NCBI GenBank assembly: GCA_963705885.1
Contig: OY970120.1
Coordinates: 2,852,001 to 2,916,000, forward strand
Direction of reading: 5' to 3'
Source: MFD01275-c22 sp963705885
Lineage (GTDB): Bacteria; Actinomycetota; Actinomycetes; JACCUZ01
Length of the DNA stretch: 64,000 nucleotides
Shown: positions 36,704-45,049 of the stretch, piece after piece
Position numbering within the stretch: position 1 is the first letter of the stretch
Layout of the letters: each line of letters starts with the position of its first letter
The notes under the pieces: model-generated
What the model was told of the DNA's origin: nothing
What the model saw: the letters and a program-made list of their open reading frames with translations, nothing else
Database searches by the model: none
Position numbers and translations under genes: made by a program

Positions 36704-37762
36704 TCAGCCCCGGTCGCCGAAGTCGGGCGTGCCGGCGGGCAGCACGAACCGGAACCGGGCACCGCCACCGGGCGCGTTGCCGACCTCGATGCGCCCGCCG
36801 TGGGCCTCCACGAGCCCGCGCACGATGTAGAGCCCGAGTCCGGTGCCGCCCCTGCGACCGGAGCGCCAGAACCGGGTGAACACCCGCTCCTGGATCTCGT
36901 CCGGGATGCCGTCACCGTCGTCCATGACGGTCACCGCCACGCCGTCCCCGTGCGGCTCGGCCACGACCGTCACGCGGCCCGAGCCGTGGCGCACCGCGTT
37001 CTCCAGCAGGTTGGCGAGCACCTGGTCGAGCTTGTCGGCGTCGACCCACATCTCGGGGATGTCGTCGCGCAGGTCCAGGTCGAAGCGCTGCTCGTCGTGG
37101 CCCGCGGCGACCAGCCCCGCGACGTGCCGGGTGACCGCGCGTCCGATGTCGACCACCTGGCGACGCACGGTGAGCCGCCCGGAGTCGATGCGGGCGATGT
37201 CGAGCAGCTCGGTGATCAGCCGGGTGACCCGGTCGGCGTCGGCGTTGACGGTCTCGAGCATCAGGCGCTTCTGGTCGTCGTTGAAGCGGTCCCACTTCGC
37301 GAGCAGCGTGGCCGTGAACCCCTTGACCGACGTCAGCGGCGACCGCAGCTCGTGGGCCACGGTGGAGACCAGCTCCGCGCGGCTGAGCTCCTCCCGGGCA
37401 CGGTGGCGGGTGTCGCGCAGGGCGACCACCACGGAGCGCACCGGGCCCAGCGGCTCGTCGCGGACGTACCGGGAGGTGACGAGCACCTCGTGTCCCCCCG
37501 GCAGCAGGAGGTTGCGCTCGGGGTGGCCGGTGACGGTGGCCAGCCCGGCGTAGGGGTTGGCGCACGGCCACCACGCCCGCCCGTCGAGACCCTCCAGCGG
37601 CAGCGCGCCCTCGAGGTCCTTGCCGAGGGCGGTGTCGACGTCGACACCGGTGATGCGGGCGGCCGCGCGGTTGAACACGACGACGATGCCGTGCCGGTCG
37701 GCGATGACGAGCCCGTCGGGCAGGTCGTCGTAGGCGGTCGGCTCGCCGCTCCCCCTTGCCAC
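36704..37762 (-). CDS. PAS-domain sensor histidine kinase
   Basis: 352 residues if started at GTG 37762 (VARGSGEPTAYDDLP); the ORF extends to 37858 but that would overlap the upstream methyltransferase. Domains: PAS about 15-115 (DGLVIADRHGIVVVFNRAAARITG), HisKA with phospho-His137 in STVAHELRSPLTS, and HATPase with NLLENAVRHG, DDGDGIPDE and GGTGLGLYIVRGLVEAHGG. No transmembrane segment, so a cytosolic sensor. No response regulator gene adjoins it, so it is an orphan kinase; partner unknown. Confidence 0.9.
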   Translation of the reverse strand: MARGSGEPTAYDDLPDGLVIADRHGIVVVFNRAAARITGVDVDTALGKDLEGALPLEGLDGRAWWPCANPYAGLATVTGHPERNLLLPGGHEVLVTSRYVRDEPLGPVRSVVVALRDTRHRAREELSRAELVSTVAHELRSPLTSVKGFTATLLAKWDRFNDDQKRLMLETVNADADRVTRLITELLDIARIDSGRLTVRRQVVDIGRAVTRHVAGLVAAGHDEQRFDLDLRDDIPEMWVDADKLDQVLANLLENAVRHGSGRVTVVAEPHGDGVAVTVMDDGDGIPDEIQERVFTRFWRSGRRGGTGLGLYIVRGLVEAHGGRIEVGNAPGGGARFRFVLPAGTPDFGDRG

Positions 37763-37820
37763 TCGGTCGAGCCTACCGAGGGAACGGCGTGCGTCGACCG
37801 GTCGATCGGTCCGGCCCGGG

Positions 37821-38645
37821 TCACCCGGACGGACGACGACGAGCGGCCCGCCGGGCACGCGCCGAGGCGTACAGGCACACCGCGGCGGCGGTGGCGAGGT
37901 TCAGGCTCTCGGCGCGGCCGTGGATGGGCACCCGGACGACGTCGTCGGCCAGCGCCCGCGTGCTCTCGGGCAGACCCCAGGCCTCGTTGCCGAACACCCA
38001 CGCCGTGGGGCCGTCGAGCAGCCCGCTGTCGGCGGCCTCGTCCAGGTCGAGGTCGCCGTGGCCGTCGGCGGCCAGCACCCGCAGCCCGGCCCGGCGCAGC
38101 GCGGGCAGGTCGTCGGCCACCGAGCCGCCCACGCTGACCGGGAGGTGGAACAGGCTGCCCGCCGTGGCCCGGACGCACTTGCCGTTGTAGGGGTCGACGC
38201 TGTCGCCGGTGAGCAGCACGGCGTCGGCCCCCGCGGCGTCAGCCGTGCGGATCACGGTGCCGGCGTTGCCGGGGTCGCGGGCGTGCGCGAGCACCGCGAC
38301 CAGGCCGGCCGGCCCGGCGGCCAGGACGTCGGCCAGCGGACGGTCCAGCGTCGTGCACACGGCGACGAGGCCCTGCGGGGTCACCGTCGCGCACAGGGCC
38401 GACATCACCTCGCCGCTCACCAGGTGCACGGGCGCGTCGGTTGCCGCGACCAGCTCGGGGTGGCGGCCCGCGGCGTCGCGCGTCGCGAACACCTCGACCA
38501 CGGTGCCCGGTCGGGCCAGTGCCTCGCGGACGGCCTGCGGGCCCTCGGCCAGGAACCTGCCGTCACGGGCCCGGAACGCGCGCTTGGTCAGCCGTCGGGC
38601 AGCCTGCACCCGGGCGGCCCGGACGCTGGTGATCTCGGTGCCCAC
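37821..38645 (-). CDS. SpoU/TrmH-family RNA 2'-O-methyltransferase
   Basis: 274 residues. The SPOUT trefoil-knot signatures are VLAHARDPGNAGTVIRTADAAGADAVLLTG (SpoU motif 1), WVFGNEAWGLPE (motif 2) and HGRAESLNLATAAAVCLYASARAR (motif 3), all in the C-terminal 160 residues. The N-terminal part (ARRLTKRAFRARDGRFLAEGPQAVREAL) is the substrate-binding domain typical of 23S rRNA enzymes. It sits just downstream of rplT, as in many actinobacteria. Exact target base not decidable. Confidence 0.9.
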   Translation of the reverse strand: MGTEITSVRAARVQAARRLTKRAFRARDGRFLAEGPQAVREALARPGTVVEVFATRDAAGRHPELVAATDAPVHLVSGEVMSALCATVTPQGLVAVCTTLDRPLADVLAAGPAGLVAVLAHARDPGNAGTVIRTADAAGADAVLLTGDSVDPYNGKCVRATAGSLFHLPVSVGGSVADDLPALRRAGLRVLAADGHGDLDLDEAADSGLLDGPTAWVFGNEAWGLPESTRALADDVVRVPIHGRAESLNLATAAAVCLYASARARRAARRRPSG

Positions 38646-38722
38646 TGCTCGCCTGCTCCCTCACGCGTCCGCCCACCGCGCGCGAGGCGAGGTGGGCGGA
38701 CGACGACTGCCGATGCGCCGGG

Positions 38723-39127
38723 TCAGGCGGCGTTCTCGTCCTTGCTGCCGGTCGCCGGCTTGCTGCCGGTCGCCGGCAGAGCCGCCTTGGCGACCTCGAC
38801 CAGCGCCGCGAACGCCGGGGCGTCGTTGACGGCCAGGTCGGCGAGGACCTTGCGGTCCACCTCGACGCCGGCGGCCTTGAGGCCCTGGATGAAGCGGTTG
38901 TAGGTCAGGCCGTTCGCCCTGGAGGCGGCGTTGATCCGCTGGATCCAGAGCTGCCGGAAGTCGCCCTTGCGCTGCTTGCGGTCGCGGTAGGCGTAGGTCA
39001 TCGAGTGGAGCATCTGCTCCTTGGCCTTGCGGTAGAGCCGCGACCGCTGACCGCGGTAGCCGCTCGCGCGCTCGAGGACGACCCGGCGCTTCTTGTGGGC
39101 GTTGACCGCCCGCTTGACGCGTGCCAC
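38723..39127 (-). CDS. rplT: 50S ribosomal protein L20
   Basis: 134 residues: MARVKRAVNAHKKRRVVLERASGYRG..., the standard L20 N-terminal rRNA-binding extension and globular part. The C-terminus has a short lineage-specific tail with a tandem PATGSK duplication. It binds 23S rRNA early in assembly and, in other bacteria, represses its own operon. Third gene of infC-rpmI-rplT; 44 bp after rpmI. Confidence 0.98.
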   Translation of the reverse strand: MARVKRAVNAHKKRRVVLERASGYRGQRSRLYRKAKEQMLHSMTYAYRDRKQRKGDFRQLWIQRINAASRANGLTYNRFIQGLKAAGVEVDRKVLADLAVNDAPAFAALVEVAKAALPATGSKPATGSKDENAA

Positions 39128-39171
39128 GTGTTACTCCTTGGGAAAGTGCTGGGGCCGGTGGACCGGATGAC

Positions 39172-39366
39172 CTACTTGCCGAGCAGTCGCTTGACCTTCT
39201 TGACGTCGGCGGCGGAGGTCTCCACGTCGAGCGCCAGCGCCCGGGTGCGCTTGGAGTTCTTGCCCTCGAGCAGGTGCCGGCGGTTTGCCTGCTGGCGCAT
39301 GACCTTGCCGGAACCGGTCAGCTTGAAGCGCTTCTTGGTCCCGCTGTGCGTCTTGTTCTTCGGCAT
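39172..39366 (-). CDS. rpmI: 50S ribosomal protein L35
   Basis: 64 residues: MPKNKTHSGTKKRFKLTGSGKVMRQQAN..., a normal L35, strongly basic. Starts 70 bp after the infC stop and precedes rplT. Confidence 0.98.
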   Translation of the reverse strand: MPKNKTHSGTKKRFKLTGSGKVMRQQANRRHLLEGKNSKRTRALALDVETSAADVKKVKRLLGK

Positions 39367-39436
39367 GGCGCCGGATCTCCTCGTCGTACGTCGGCCCCCG
39401 GCGGCGGCCGGGGCGGGTGGTGCGGTGGTGCTCTCG

Positions 39437-40048
39437 TCAGGCGACGGGCTGCTGTGGTGACCCGGCCTCGGTGGCGTCGGCGGGCGCCTCCTCGCGGCGG
39501 GCCCGGTCGGCGGCCCGCTCGGCGCGGGCCTCGGCCTTCTTCTTCGTCGGCCCCAGGACCATGATCATGTTGCGGCCGTCCTGCTTGGGCGCCGACTCGA
39601 CGAACCCGAGCTCCTGGACGTCCTCGGCGAGCCGCTGCAGGAGCCGGAACCCGAGCTCGGGACGGGACTGCTCGCGACCACGGAACATGATGGTGATCTT
39701 GACCTTGTCGCCCTGCTTGAGGAACCGGACCACGTGACCCTTCTTGGTCTGGTAGTCGTGCGGGTCGATCTTCGGCCGGAGCTTCATCTCCTTGATGACC
39801 GTGTTGACCTGGTTCTTGCGCGCCTCGCGGGCCTTCTGCGCCGACTCGTACTTGAACTTGCCGTAGTCCATGAGCTTGGCCACGGGCGGGCGGGCCATCG
39901 GGGCCACCTCGACGAGGTCGAGGTCGGCCTCCTGGGCCAGCCGGAGCGCGTCGCCGATGGCGACGATGCCGACCTGCTCACCGTTGGGACCGACAAGGCG
40001 TACTTCGTTGACGCGGATCCGGTCGTTGATCCTGGGTTCAGTGCTGAT
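39437..40048 (-). CDS. infC: translation initiation factor IF-3
   Basis: 203 residues if translation starts at ATC 40048, giving ISTEPRINDRIRVNEVRLVG. A perfect GAGGAGG (40059-40053) lies 4 nt upstream, and no ATG/GTG fits this site, so a rare ATC start is favoured; infC is famous for such starts because IF-3 discriminates against them. N-domain 1-75 (INDRIRVNEVRLVGPNGEQVGIV), linker, C-domain about 85-180 (KEMKLRPKIDPHDYQTKKGHVVRFLKQGDKVKITIMFRGREQSR). C-terminus is charged and disordered. First gene of the operon, behind an attenuator. Confidence 0.96.
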   Translation of the reverse strand: MSTEPRINDRIRVNEVRLVGPNGEQVGIVAIGDALRLAQEADLDLVEVAPMARPPVAKLMDYGKFKYESAQKAREARKNQVNTVIKEMKLRPKIDPHDYQTKKGHVVRFLKQGDKVKITIMFRGREQSRPELGFRLLQRLAEDVQELGFVESAPKQDGRNMIMVLGPTKKKAEARAERAADRARREEAPADATEAGSPQQPVA

Positions 40049-40069
40049 GGGGCCTCCTCGATGTGCAGG

Positions 40070-40110
40070 GGGCACGAAAAAGGCTTCCGTGCCCGGAGCT
40101 CACGGAAGCC
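40070..40110 (-). promoter_or_regulatory. infC leader attenuator: terminator versus alternative hairpin
   Basis: On the minus strand a perfect 10-bp stem (40110-40101 with 40091-40082, GGCTTCCGTG/CACGGAAGCC) is followed by T5 (40081-40077), an intrinsic terminator only about 30 nt before the infC start. The same region can form an alternative 7-bp stem: GGGCACG (40094-40088) with CGTGCCC (40076-40070), which uses part of the terminator stem and the T-run as its loop. These are mutually exclusive, as in attenuators of ribosomal operons. Confidence 0.75.
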
Positions 40111-40350
40111 ACAACACCCTGTCGGCGCGAGGGCATCCAGCCGGACGCTCACGCCGGCCGGCCCGCCCGGGGGCGGATCGGCCTGACCGGGACCCGACGA
40201 CCTGTCGTCCGGCACGAGGCCGGCCAGTCGGTGCGGGTGGGAGGTGGTCTCCGCTTGCGCACCGGGATGAGGATCCACCCCGGTGGGTCGCCGCTGAGGC
40301 TACCAGGGCCGGGCGTACAGCGGGAAACGCCGCCGTCCGGCTGCCGCCCG
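40111..40350 (-). other. infC upstream leader, no gene
   Basis: No supportable gene. On the minus strand a weak -10-like TAGCCT lies near 40301-40296, with TTTCCC 18 bp upstream, which could be the infC operon promoter. If so, the leader is about 240 nt, long enough for the attenuator and further structure. Confidence 0.4.
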
Positions 40351-41082
40351 TCACGGGACCAGGGGCAGCACCGGGCGGGCGCCGTCCGGGGGCTCCGCGA
40401 CGGTCGTGAGCTCGAGGTCCAGGCCGCGAACCGTGAGGTCGGCGAGCGCGCGCAGGCGGTCGGCCAAGCGGGCTGCGAGGTCGCGTGGGTCGGCAGCCAC
40501 CGTGGTCGCGACGGTCAGCCGGGCGTCGACGCCGGCGTGGGGCGCCAGCCAGGCTCCCGTCACGGCCGGCTCGGCGGCCAGGGCGCGACAGAGCAGCGCG
40601 GCGAGCGCCTCGTCGTCGTACGCGGGGGTCGTCCCTCGTCCCTGCGCGAGGGCGCGGACCTCGGCGAGCCCGAGCACGACCGTCCTGGGCCCGGCCACGT
40701 CGAGCACCAGTGCCTCGGCTCCCTCGGCCACCGCGACGGCGGCGGCCCGCCCGCCGTCCACGGGCACCGGGCGGGCGGACGGGTCCCAGCGGGCCAGCGC
40801 CGCCAGGCCGCTGAACACGGGGACCGCGCGGTGGCCCGACCCGTCGTCGAGCAGCGCCAGCGCGACGTCGGCGGTCTTGTCGACCCGCAGGCCGGCCTCG
40901 ATCGCGCCGGTCTCGCCGGGAACCGCCAGGACGGGGGCGAGGACGCGGGCCCGGTGGAGGGCGGCGAGCACCTCGGGCAGCCGGGCGGGGTCCGTGGCGT
41001 AGGCCTCCTGAGCGGCCGCGAGCGCCTCGTCGGCAGCGCCGGTGTCCCCCGCGAAGCCGGGGTCGGGGATGCGCCTGGACAC
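40351..41082 (-). CDS. SseB-like protein
   Basis: 243 residues from GTG 41082 (VSRRIPDPGFAGDTG), the usual start of actinobacterial SseB-domain proteins. The sequence RLPEVLAALHRARVLAPVLAVPGE, then DVALALLDDGSGHRAVPVFSGLAALARWDPSARPVPVDGG, is the SseB fold. The second half contains LTVRGLDLELTTVAEP. In this position upstream of infC it is common in Actinomycetota. Cytosolic; role unknown. Confidence 0.8.
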   Translation of the reverse strand: MSRRIPDPGFAGDTGAADEALAAAQEAYATDPARLPEVLAALHRARVLAPVLAVPGETGAIEAGLRVDKTADVALALLDDGSGHRAVPVFSGLAALARWDPSARPVPVDGGRAAAVAVAEGAEALVLDVAGPRTVVLGLAEVRALAQGRGTTPAYDDEALAALLCRALAAEPAVTGAWLAPHAGVDARLTVATTVAADPRDLAARLADRLRALADLTVRGLDLELTTVAEPPDGARPVLPLVP

Positions 41083-41114
41083 CGGCCCGAGGGTAGCCGG
41101 GGCATGCTGGAGGG

Positions 41115-41765
41115 GTGGGGCACCCACCGTTCGCCGACCGCGCCGCGGCAGGCCGCGCGCTGGGACGCGAGCTGGCCCGCCGTGGGGCCGGCGACCACCC
41201 GGTCGTGCTCGCGCTGGCGCGCGGCGGAGTGGAGGTGGCCGCCGAGGTCGCCCACGTCCTGGATGCCGATCTCGATGTCCTCGTCGTGCGCAAGGTCGGT
41301 CACCCGCGCCAGCCCGAGCTGGGCCTCGGTGCCCTCGCCGAGGACGGGCAGCCGGTCTTCGACGAGGCCGGGCTGGCCCGGACAGGGCTGACCCCGGAGG
41401 ATCTGGTCGACGTCGTCTCAGCCGAGCGCGAGGAGGCCGGGCGGCGGGTCCGTGCCTACCGTGGCGACCGGCCGGCGGTGGACGTGGCGGGTCGCACCGT
41501 CGTCCTCGTCGACGACGGCATCGCCACCGGGGTGTCCGCACACGCCGCGCTGCGCGCCGTACGGGCCAGGGGGCCGGCCCGGCTGGTGCTCGCCGCGCCG
41601 GTCGCCTCCGTCGAGGCGCTCGAGAAGCTGGCCGGCGAGGTGGACGAGGTCGTGGTGCTCACCGTGCCCGACCGGTTCGGGGCGGTGAGCCGGTGGTACG
41701 AGCGCTTCGGGCAGACCACGGACGAGGAGGTCGTCCGGCTGCTCCCCCGCGGCGGCACGGGCTGA
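41115..41765 (+). CDS. phosphoribosyltransferase-family protein
   Basis: 216 residues from GTG 41115. Type I PRTase fold: VVLALARGGVEVAAEVA near residue 30 and the PRPP loop VVLVDDGIATGVSAHAALRAVR near 125-146 (DDGIATG). RKVGHPRQPELGLGALAEDG is the flexible catalytic loop typical of the subgroup that is often linked to erythromycin-esterase or dienelactone-hydrolase-like domains. Substrate unknown. Divergent from the SseB gene with a 32-bp gap. Confidence 0.85.
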   Translation: MGHPPFADRAAAGRALGRELARRGAGDHPVVLALARGGVEVAAEVAHVLDADLDVLVVRKVGHPRQPELGLGALAEDGQPVFDEAGLARTGLTPEDLVDVVSAEREEAGRRVRAYRGDRPAVDVAGRTVVLVDDGIATGVSAHAALRAVRARGPARLVLAAPVASVEALEKLAGEVDEVVVLTVPDRFGAVSRWYERFGQTTDEEVVRLLPRGGTG

Positions 41766-41923
41766 TGCCCGCCGGGCCCGTCCGCCTGGCGGAGCCGGGA
41801 CCCTGTCGAGGTCCGCGACGCCGGCTGCTTCCCTTTCTCCCTTTACGCGGCGCACGGGCGAGTGCTAGGAACCGGGAGAACCGGCCCGGCTCGGGCCCAC
41901 TGGCATGGCTTTGGAGGCCACGG

Positions 41924-42781
41924 ATGGACTCTCCCTACCAGGGTTCCCCGGACGTCCACGTCTTCCCGGCGAACCTGTCGATCCCCGGGGTCGGGGTACT
42001 GCCGATCAACGCCTACCTGCTGATGGCCGAGGAGCCCGTGCTCATCGACACCGGCATCGGCGTCGACACGGACGACTTCCTCGACGCGGTGAGCTCGGTC
42101 GTCGACCTGTCGGCGCTCAAGTGGGTCTGGCTCACCCACGACGACGCCGACCACACCGGCAGCATCGCGCGGGTGATGGAGCTCGCGCCCAACGCGAAGC
42201 TGGTGACGCACGGGATGAGCGCGATGCGCATGGCCACCTGGTGGCCGGTCCCGCTCGACCGCGTGCACGCGATCCGCCCCGGTGACGAGCTCCACGTCGG
42301 GGACCGCACCCTCACGGCCGTCGCTCCGCCGCTGTTCGACAACCCGATGTCCACCGGCCTCGTCGACGGCTCGACCGGAGCGTTCTTCTCCGTCGACTCG
42401 TTCGGCGCGATCCTGCCGGAGGCGACGCAGGACGCCGGCGAGGTCCCGCCGGAGGTGCTGGCCGGTGGCATGGTGGGCTGGGCGGCGAGCGACTCGCCGT
42501 GGGCGCACGTCACCGACAAGGCAAAGTTCGGCGAGGTGCTCGACCGGGTCCGGCAGATCCGCCCGACGCGCATCTTCTCCTCCCACCTGCCGGCCGCGAG
42601 CGGGACGTCCATGGACGACTTCCTCGACGTGCTGGCGACGGTCCCGGACGCCGAACCGTTCATGCCACCCGACGCGGAGCAGTTCGCGCAGATGATCGAC
42701 GCCATGGCGGCCGAGCAGCAGGCGGGCGTGCCAGAGCAACGCAGCGACGCCTCGGTCGACGCCGCCGTCACCCCCGGCTAG
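41924..42781 (+). CDS. metallo-beta-lactamase-fold hydrolase
   Basis: 285 residues from ATG 41924 with GGAGG at 41913-41917. The metal site THDDADHTGS (near 68-77) has D-D-x-D-H where many family members have HxHxDH, close to the flavodiiron/oxygen-binding diiron variant (HxExDH). Additional metal residues: THG near 97 and SSHLP near 223. A beta-lactamase-fold core without a flavodoxin domain. Probably binds an Fe or Zn pair; substrate unknown. Its stop overlaps that of the convergent amidohydrolase gene by 2 bp. Confidence 0.8.
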   Translation: MDSPYQGSPDVHVFPANLSIPGVGVLPINAYLLMAEEPVLIDTGIGVDTDDFLDAVSSVVDLSALKWVWLTHDDADHTGSIARVMELAPNAKLVTHGMSAMRMATWWPVPLDRVHAIRPGDELHVGDRTLTAVAPPLFDNPMSTGLVDGSTGAFFSVDSFGAILPEATQDAGEVPPEVLAGGMVGWAASDSPWAHVTDKAKFGEVLDRVRQIRPTRIFSSHLPAASGTSMDDFLDVLATVPDAEPFMPPDAEQFAQMIDAMAAEQQAGVPEQRSDASVDAAVTPG

Positions 42782-43890
42782 GGCTCGACGATCGCGATGA
42801 CCGGGCCGCCTCCGGACGGCCCCTGGTGCACCGCGGCGACCGAGACGAACACCGCGGGGTCCCCGGTCACCGACGCCACGACGCCACCGACGCAGGACTT
42901 GATCTGCCGGTGCCAGTGGACGTCCGAGTCGTCGAGCATGATGTTGCGCCGGTCGCGCACCCGGCCGGTCGGGTCGGCCTCGCACTTGCAGAACACGTTG
43001 ACCACCCGGCCCTTCAGGTCGCTCGGGTGCGGCCGGTCCGGCAGGTCGTCGAGACCGGCCTCGCGGATCGACTCCCAGACGCCGTCGGCGTCGAGGGCGT
43101 CCTTCATGACGCTGTGCCCGATGCGGAACCGCCCGCCGATCCCCCGCACGTTGCCGAGCACCACGATCTGCGCCTGGTCGAGCTCGACGCCGGAGGAGCA
43201 CGACGCGACGGCGGAGTAGAGCGACAGGTCCTTGTGGATCTGCTCCGCCTGCGGCATGTCGATCTCGCCGAGCGCGACCGCGATGCCGAGGGCGGTCGTG
43301 GAGTTGGAGACGTCCATGGACTTCAGCGTGTCCTCGGTCCAGACGTCGTGGCCGCGCTTCTTGGCGTCGGTGATGGTGTCCAGCGTGAGCAGCGGGGTCT
43401 TCGTCTGCACGTAGTGCACGTCGGCGGGGTCGGTGATGCCGGCGCGCTCCATGGCCACCTTCACCCCGGCGGCGACCTTCTCCACCATCGGCACCCGGCC
43501 GATGTCCTCGGGGTGGATCGTCTCGCTCATCGCGTAGCCGACCGAGAGCCGCGGCTCGTCGGTCTGCGGCGCGTTCGAGGCGTCGGTGGTCGCGAAGATC
43601 GTGGCGTGCGGCGAGATCACGCCGTCCGTGCCGCCCGACCACACGATGGGGATCTGCTTGATCTCCTCCATCGACCGGCTGCCCCGCTCCTCGAGCACCT
43701 CGCGGAACGCGCGGTCGGCGATGATGCGGGTGTAGTCGTTCACTCCCCCGTTGCCCTCGGTCTTGCCGATGACGGCGATCACCCGGTCGGCCTCGATCAC
43801 CTTGTCGTCGAGCAGCCGGGCGAGACCCGAGGCGTCGGAGACGCTCTCGATGGCGACCTTGTGCACCTCGATGGGCTCGGGGGTTGTCAT
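42778..43890 (-). CDS. ring-opening amidohydrolase (cyanuric acid hydrolase/barbiturase family)
   Basis: 370 residues from ATG 43890, with GAGGAGAG six bases upstream. Three-fold repeated fold, each part with a conserved Ser and Lys: IPIVWSGGTDGVISPHATIF (about 79-98), ASCSSGVELDQAQIVVLGN (about 229-247) and HQGPSGGGPVIAIVE at the C-terminus, with RDRRNIMLDDSDVHWHRQIKSCVGG before it. Family members open the ring of cyanuric acid or barbiturate. The start overlaps the carbamate kinase stop by 4 bp, so the two are co-translated; this pairing suggests nitrogen or ATP recovery from a carbamoylated product. Confidence 0.88.
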   Translation of the reverse strand: MTTPEPIEVHKVAIESVSDASGLARLLDDKVIEADRVIAVIGKTEGNGGVNDYTRIIADRAFREVLEERGSRSMEEIKQIPIVWSGGTDGVISPHATIFATTDASNAPQTDEPRLSVGYAMSETIHPEDIGRVPMVEKVAAGVKVAMERAGITDPADVHYVQTKTPLLTLDTITDAKKRGHDVWTEDTLKSMDVSNSTTALGIAVALGEIDMPQAEQIHKDLSLYSAVASCSSGVELDQAQIVVLGNVRGIGGRFRIGHSVMKDALDADGVWESIREAGLDDLPDRPHPSDLKGRVVNVFCKCEADPTGRVRDRRNIMLDDSDVHWHRQIKSCVGGVVASVTGDPAVFVSVAAVHQGPSGGGPVIAIVEP

Positions 43891-44828
43891 GCGTGCTCTC
43901 CTCGTTCGATGACGGTGCCGGCCCTGCCATGGACGGCCTTCTCGATGTTCTCCAGCGACGTGATGACAGACCGTGTCCCGCCGGCCTCGACGAACCGCAC
44001 GGCGGCCTCGACCTTGGGGCCCATGCTGCCGCTGGCGAAGTCGTGCTGGCGGTGCAGCTCCCGCATCTCGGCGGCCGTGACCCGTTCGACGGGTCGGGCG
44101 TCGGGGGTGCCGTAGCCGAGCACGACGTGCTCGACGTCGGTGGCGATGACGAGGCACTCGGCCCCCACCGCGCGCGCGAGCAGCGCCGCCGACAGGTCCT
44201 TGTCGACGACCGCCTCGACGCCGTGCAGCGCGCCGTCCCGTCGTACGACCGGGATGCCCCCGCCACCGGCCCCCACCACGACGAACCCTGCGGAGAACAG
44301 CGCGGTGATCGCTGCCGCGTCGACGATCTCCAGCGGCTCCGGGCTCGCGACGACGCGCCGCCAGCCACGCTCTCCGCGGTCCTCCCAGGTCTGACCGTGC
44401 TCGACCAGCAGCGCCGCCTCGTCCTCGGGCAGGTAGCGCCCGATCGGCTTGCTCGGCCGACGGAAGCCGGGGTCGTCACCGTCGACGAGGGTGCGCGTCA
44501 CCACGGTCGCGACGGACTTCTCCACACCCCGGGCGGCGAACGCCGCGTCGAGCGCGTCGAGGATCAGGAAGCCGATCGTCCCCTGCGTCTGCGCCCCGCA
44601 CCAGTCCAGCGGGACGGGCGGCACGACGGCCGCGGCGAGCTCGTTCTTGACGAGCAGGTTGCCGACCTGGGGGCCGTTGCCGTGCGTGAGCACGACGTCG
44701 ACGTCCGCTGCCACGAGATCGGCCACGCTCTCCATCGCGACCCGGACGGCCCGGTCCTGCTCGTCCGGGGCCGCGCTTCCTCCCGGCCCCGTCATGGCGT
44801 TGCCGCCGAGAGCGATGAGCACGCGCAT
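43887..44828 (-). CDS. arcC: carbamate kinase
   Basis: 313 residues from ATG 44828 (MRVLIALGGNAM). Amino-acid kinase family: LTHGNGPQVGNLLVKNE near 50-65, LDWCGAQTQGTIGF near 74-87, GAGGGGIPVV near 190-199 and the Lys/Asp-containing VEAVVDKDLSAALLA after it, plus GSMGPKVEAA near 275. It interconverts carbamoyl phosphate + ADP and carbamate + ATP. No arcA or arcB is present, so the source of carbamoyl phosphate is not the arginine deiminase pathway here; the partner is the ring-opening amidohydrolase immediately downstream. Symbol by family only. Confidence 0.92.
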   Translation of the reverse strand: MRVLIALGGNAMTGPGGSAAPDEQDRAVRVAMESVADLVAADVDVVLTHGNGPQVGNLLVKNELAAAVVPPVPLDWCGAQTQGTIGFLILDALDAAFAARGVEKSVATVVTRTLVDGDDPGFRRPSKPIGRYLPEDEAALLVEHGQTWEDRGERGWRRVVASPEPLEIVDAAAITALFSAGFVVVGAGGGGIPVVRRDGALHGVEAVVDKDLSAALLARAVGAECLVIATDVEHVVLGYGTPDARPVERVTAAEMRELHRQHDFASGSMGPKVEAAVRFVEAGGTRSVITSLENIEKAVHGRAGTVIERGEHA

Positions 44829-44895
44829 GGTTGGCACCCTAGAGCGCTCCCGTCGCGGCGCCACCGGCCAGCCCACGTCTCGACCCACCGCGAAA

Positions 44896-44982
44896 CGATC
44901 ACGCGAACGTGATCGATGCCTGCCGAGCATCACGAATTCGGCGCGCTCGGCGGTGAATGATCACGTTCACGTGATCATTCAC
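44896..44982. promoter_or_regulatory. twin palindromes upstream of carbamate kinase
   Basis: Palindrome A 44896-44915 is CGATCACG-CGAA-CGTGATCG. Palindrome B 44953-44982 has 13-bp arms (GTGAATGATCACG) around TTCA. Both share the core GATCACG-N4-CGTGATC, and the centres are 62 bp apart, about six helical turns. They lie 68-154 bp upstream of the carbamate kinase ATG and downstream of the carboxyltransferase stop. Looks like a pair of operators for a dimeric repressor; B could also terminate the upstream operon. Confidence 0.6.
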
Positions 44983-45049
44983 GCACCGCGGCTGGGGCGG
45001 GGGCTGGCGCGGCTGGGGCGGGGCTGGGGCTGGCGCGGAGGCGGCGACG

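Noticed and set aside
36704..37762. Two-component system partner for the histidine kinase
   Set aside because: Neighbouring genes are an ECF sigma factor and an RNA methyltransferase; no response regulator receiver domain is seen in the window.
43887..44828. Arginine deiminase pathway around carbamate kinase
   Set aside because: No arcA or arcB nearby; the overlapping partner is a ring-opening amidohydrolase.
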